This document shows positions 10,748-12,965 of a stretch of 12,965 nucleotides of DNA, in pieces (within the stretch, counting starts at the first letter, position 1; each line of letters opens with the position of its first letter). Under the pieces are notes generated by a model. It had not been told where the DNA came from. It was given only the letters and a program-made list of their open reading frames with translations, and did not search any database. Made by a program: the position numbers and the translations under genes. This DNA is from Pleurotus ostreatus/Saccharomyces cerevisiae fusant (Eukaryota > Opisthokonta). The stretch spans positions 1-12,965 of the forward strand of contig JAMQCK010001021.1 in assembly GCA_024196135.1 (NCBI GenBank), written 5' to 3'.

Positions 10748-11138
10748 GAGGGTACAGTTCAAGTTGCGCGAAGAATTCCGTTGCCCGAAACGGAAAGGCG
10801 CTTTGCCTAGCCACACGAAGAACAATATAACCGGTCCCATCTCGCTCACGCGTCTGAGCTTTGCCTTTATACACTATCCAGCAGAATAGCCTTGGTATAT
10901 TGCCGTGACACTCCGTAGAGACCAAACATAATCATCAGGGTAAAGGAGCAACTAAGAAAGATAGTTCAAGGGAGTGTGATGGGGTGGGTACCCCGAGGCA
11001 AGAGACAGGCATGGTGAACACGATGTACAGAAGAAAGTACGAAAGACTAGGGTAGCACTATACGGTGGGGGGTCAACAACATATGATATCCAGACGAACA
11101 AGAGAGAAGCGAGGCGAGGCTGCACTGCAGACGATGGC
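10748..11138 (-). promoter_or_regulatory. MTR10 promoter region / CDC3 3' flank
   Basis: This 391-bp gap lies between the CDC3 stop and the MTR10 start. Its right part is pyrimidine-rich on the minus strand (about 10950-11138), as expected for a 3'UTR or promoter, and the TATA box lies at 10865-10871. The stretch between the TATA box and the ATG contains an in-frame ATG (10840). I see no additional gene or RNA. Confidence 0.5.
10865..10871 (-). promoter_or_regulatory. TATA box of MTR10
   Basis: The minus strand reads GTATAAAGG with TATAAAG at 10871-10865, about 118 nt upstream of the MTR10 start codon. This is a good match to the eukaryotic TATA consensus and at a distance normal for fungal genes. 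It is the only convincing TATA box among the four promoters. Confidence 0.55.
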
Positions 11139-12795
11139 TTATGCGCGCAAGAAGCCCTTGCGGACCTTGCTCTGTGAACGCGGGTCAGTAACGTTCGCGA
11201 CTGTAAAGCGGAGTAACTTACGGAGCCCTTTTCGGGAGTGAGAGGACGACCGCTCTCGATGCGGCGCTTCTTCTCCTCCAGATCGGCACGCTGCCTCTCG
11301 AGGGCGTCCTTCATCTCCTTGTGACGCGCGTAGAGCTCCTCCTCGGACTGCTTCAACTTCGCCTCCTTCTCCTGGACCTTCTGCTGGAATACCATCTTCA
11401 TCTCGGCCTCCATCTTGGCGAGCTTGGCCTCGTGAAGAACACGCTCCTCTTGGAGGCGTGCAGCAGGGCTGAACAGAGGTCAGATACTTGAGTGGTGTCG
11501 GCAGAGCGAAGAGGTACTCACTTGACCTCCTTGAACACAGAAGAGTCCTGAGCAACACCCATGCTCAAGAGCTTCTCCGTGCGCCAGTTCTCGTAGAGCA
11601 CGTCGTTGGTGTACTCACGGAGCTCCTCCATGTATGTGCGCACAAGCATTTGGCGCAGCTTCACGAAGTCGCAGTGCTCCTCGTTGTCGACCTCGACGAC
11701 ACCCCAGGGGTAGGCGCGGCCGCGAACCTCGCGGCCATCGGGCGTCTTGACGAGCTGGTCGGAGCCCACGACAGCGAAGGGGATCTTGCTGGCGATCTCC
11801 TCGGCCTCCATGATAGTCTCCTCGTCTTCGTTCTCGTACGTCGGCGCCTGGAAAATATGGATGTTATGGTAGGCAATGTCCGAAAGAATCTGCGCGGCAA
11901 GTCAGAAAACTCCATCGACCGAACACTAGGCCGAAAGACGTACGCGAGCTTTGAAGTCCGCGGTTTCCTCCTCGGTCATAGTGTCCGCCTTGGCAATGAC
12001 GGGAATTAGGTTGACCTTCGTGTGCAGCCGGCGCATAAACTCGATGTCGAGTTGTTTGAGCCTATGGGAGGTTAAGAAGCGCTCTATCGAGCGAAGCGAC
12101 GCGTCTTACGAGTGTCCGGTGGGCTGAATGAAGTAAAGACACGCGTGCACGCGGTTATCAACAATCTTCTGGCGGTTGACGCGGTTCTCCTGCTCGAGGT
12201 ACGAGTCGAACCGCGACTCGATGTTTTCGACGATAGGCCTCCAGCTAGACCGACAGTCAGAGGGGATCGCGCGGTTTTCAAGGGTACGCACCTCTCGTCG
12301 TTGTTCACGAAGTCGCCAAACCCGGGCGTGTCAACCACTGTGAGGTGCAGGCGAACACCGTTCTCCTCGATGTCTAGGCGCGGGAAAGTTAGCGCGTCGC
12401 AAATGGCAACTGGGAAGTATCGCGTACCAGCACCGATGCTCTCAATGGCAACCGTCTTGGGGCGCTCCGCCGCAGGCGGCAGAGGCTCCTTGGGAGGGTA
12501 AAGGGTCGTGTTGAAGAGGGTGTTGATCAACGTCGACTTGCCCAAGCCCGACTCGCCTATGTACGCGTAAATTTGAGGATATTCGGTACCCATCAAAGTA
12601 CGCACCGACGACCATGGCGGTGAACTGGAAGCCCTTCCGCACGCTCTTCCTGTGGACCTGGTTCGGCAGGTTGGCGAATCCAACGTAGCCCGTCAGCTTT
12701 TTGCGGATAACAGCAGGGGCCGGGCTGGCGACGCCATCGGGCGTGCCGTTCGTGGGGACGTCGCCATTGCGCGAGGAAGCATACGAGTCCGTCAT
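11139..12795 (-). CDS. CDC3: septin, Cdc3/AspB class
   Basis: This is a GTP-binding septin that co-assembles with other septins into hetero-oligomeric rods and filaments at septa, hyphal tips and the cortex. Eight exons (12795-12606, 12556-12428, 12373-12292, 12244-12110, 12061-11944, 11889-11522, 11468-11222, 11171-11139) give 433 aa plus TAA. In order: a short variable N-terminus; the class-specific [20 protein letters not shown] (36-55) with basic residues that fit lipid binding; G1 GESGLGKST (64-72); Thr98 in the switch I region; G3 DTPGFG (121-126); the septin signature ENRVNRQ near 156; G4 AKAD (202-205); [11 protein letters not shown] (276-286); and a Glu/Lys-rich coiled coil about 345-415. 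The last exon encodes ten residues ([10 protein letters not shown]). Cdc3 is chosen over Cdc12 because of the [11 protein letters not shown] box; Cdc12 proteins differ there. The ATG directly follows a likely intron acceptor (see 12796-12847). Confidence 0.94.
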
Positions 12796-12847
12796 CTGGT
12801 GTATATTCTGAGTGGGGTGCGCTGTGGGACGCGACGGCAACGCTTAC
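12796..12847 (-). other. probable 5'UTR intron of CDC3
   Basis: On the minus strand a GTAAGCG donor starts at 12847 and a pyrimidine-poor stretch ends in ACACCAG at 12796, immediately before the ATG at 12795. The 52-nt length equals that of the coding introns in this window. A closer CAG occurs inside (minus-strand CCCACAG, about 20 nt after the donor), but it would give an intron too short for this genome. No ATG-initiated frame precedes it, so it would be an untranslated-leader intron. Transcript data are needed to confirm it. Confidence 0.6.
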
Positions 12848-12965
12848 TGTGGGCCGAGAAGAGGACGAGGTTGTGGAAGAGCGACCGCTGTGGTCCGTTT
12901 GCAATTCCACGGTAGCGTGAGAGTATTCGGTGGTCGCCGGCCTTCCAGGCGGGCTTGCCGGCCGG
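12848..12965 (-). promoter_or_regulatory. CDC3 leader and promoter edge
   Basis: The remaining 118 bp at the right edge would hold the first untranslated exon and part of the CDC3 promoter. The outermost 34 bp is very GC-rich, with gccggcc at 12936-12942 and again at 12957-12963. The region continues outside the window, so nothing more can be said. Confidence 0.35.

Noticed and set aside
10748..10840. In-frame upstream ATG (10840) as the MTR10 start
   Set aside because: It lies about 25 nt downstream of a TATA box, so likely before or at transcription start. The family N-terminus fits the ATG at 10747.
11488..12009. 173-codon plus-strand open frame opposite CDC3
   Set aside because: It crosses septin exons 5 and 6 and their introns on the opposite strand. 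It has no independent support.
1..12965. Mobile element, CRISPR array, or defence or biosynthetic cluster
   Set aside because: No long terminal or inverted repeats, transposase-like motifs, spaced repeats or secondary-metabolism domains were seen; the window is filled by four housekeeping genes.

Overview
This is ordinary nuclear DNA of a filamentous basidiomycete, probably an agaricomycete. It is moderately GC-rich. Its genes are cut into many exons by very short GT-AG introns (37 complete coding introns, 43-64 nt), and the donors are mostly GTACG-, GTGCG- or GTAAG-like. The assignment to a fungal group is an inference from gene architecture and protein similarity recalled from family knowledge; no search was run.

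All four genes lie head-to-tail on the minus strand, so the window is transcribed from high to low coordinates. From right to left they are: (1) a septin of the Cdc3/AspB class (11139-12795, 433 aa) with a probable 5'UTR intron ending at the base before the ATG; (2) a nuclear import receptor of the Mtr10/transportin-3 family (7529-10747, 932 aa); (3) the mitochondrial succinyl-CoA ligase alpha subunit (5685-7079, 330 aa); (4) the N-terminal two thirds of the TOR protein kinase (1-5361). TOR covers HEAT repeats, the DUF3385 region and the first part of FAT, 1553 codons in the window. It runs off the left edge inside an intron, so the FRB and kinase domains are not visible.

I reconstructed every exon junction by hand. 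Each gene gives one uninterrupted reading frame whose exon lengths sum to a multiple of three, so the frame changes along the strand are introns and not mutations. The intergenic gaps are 323, 449 and 391 bp. They hold a good TATA box (upstream of MTR10), an 11-bp tandem repeat and a CACGTG box (upstream of TOR), and three copies of a GWCCGCTC octamer (upstream of LSC1), with no further gene that I can support.

The genes serve different housekeeping processes: growth control, TCA cycle, nuclear import and septum/cytoskeleton. Nothing indicates a cluster with a shared pathway. I found no mobile element, RNA gene, CRISPR array or new system. The findings are details of splicing, start-site choice and promoter structure.
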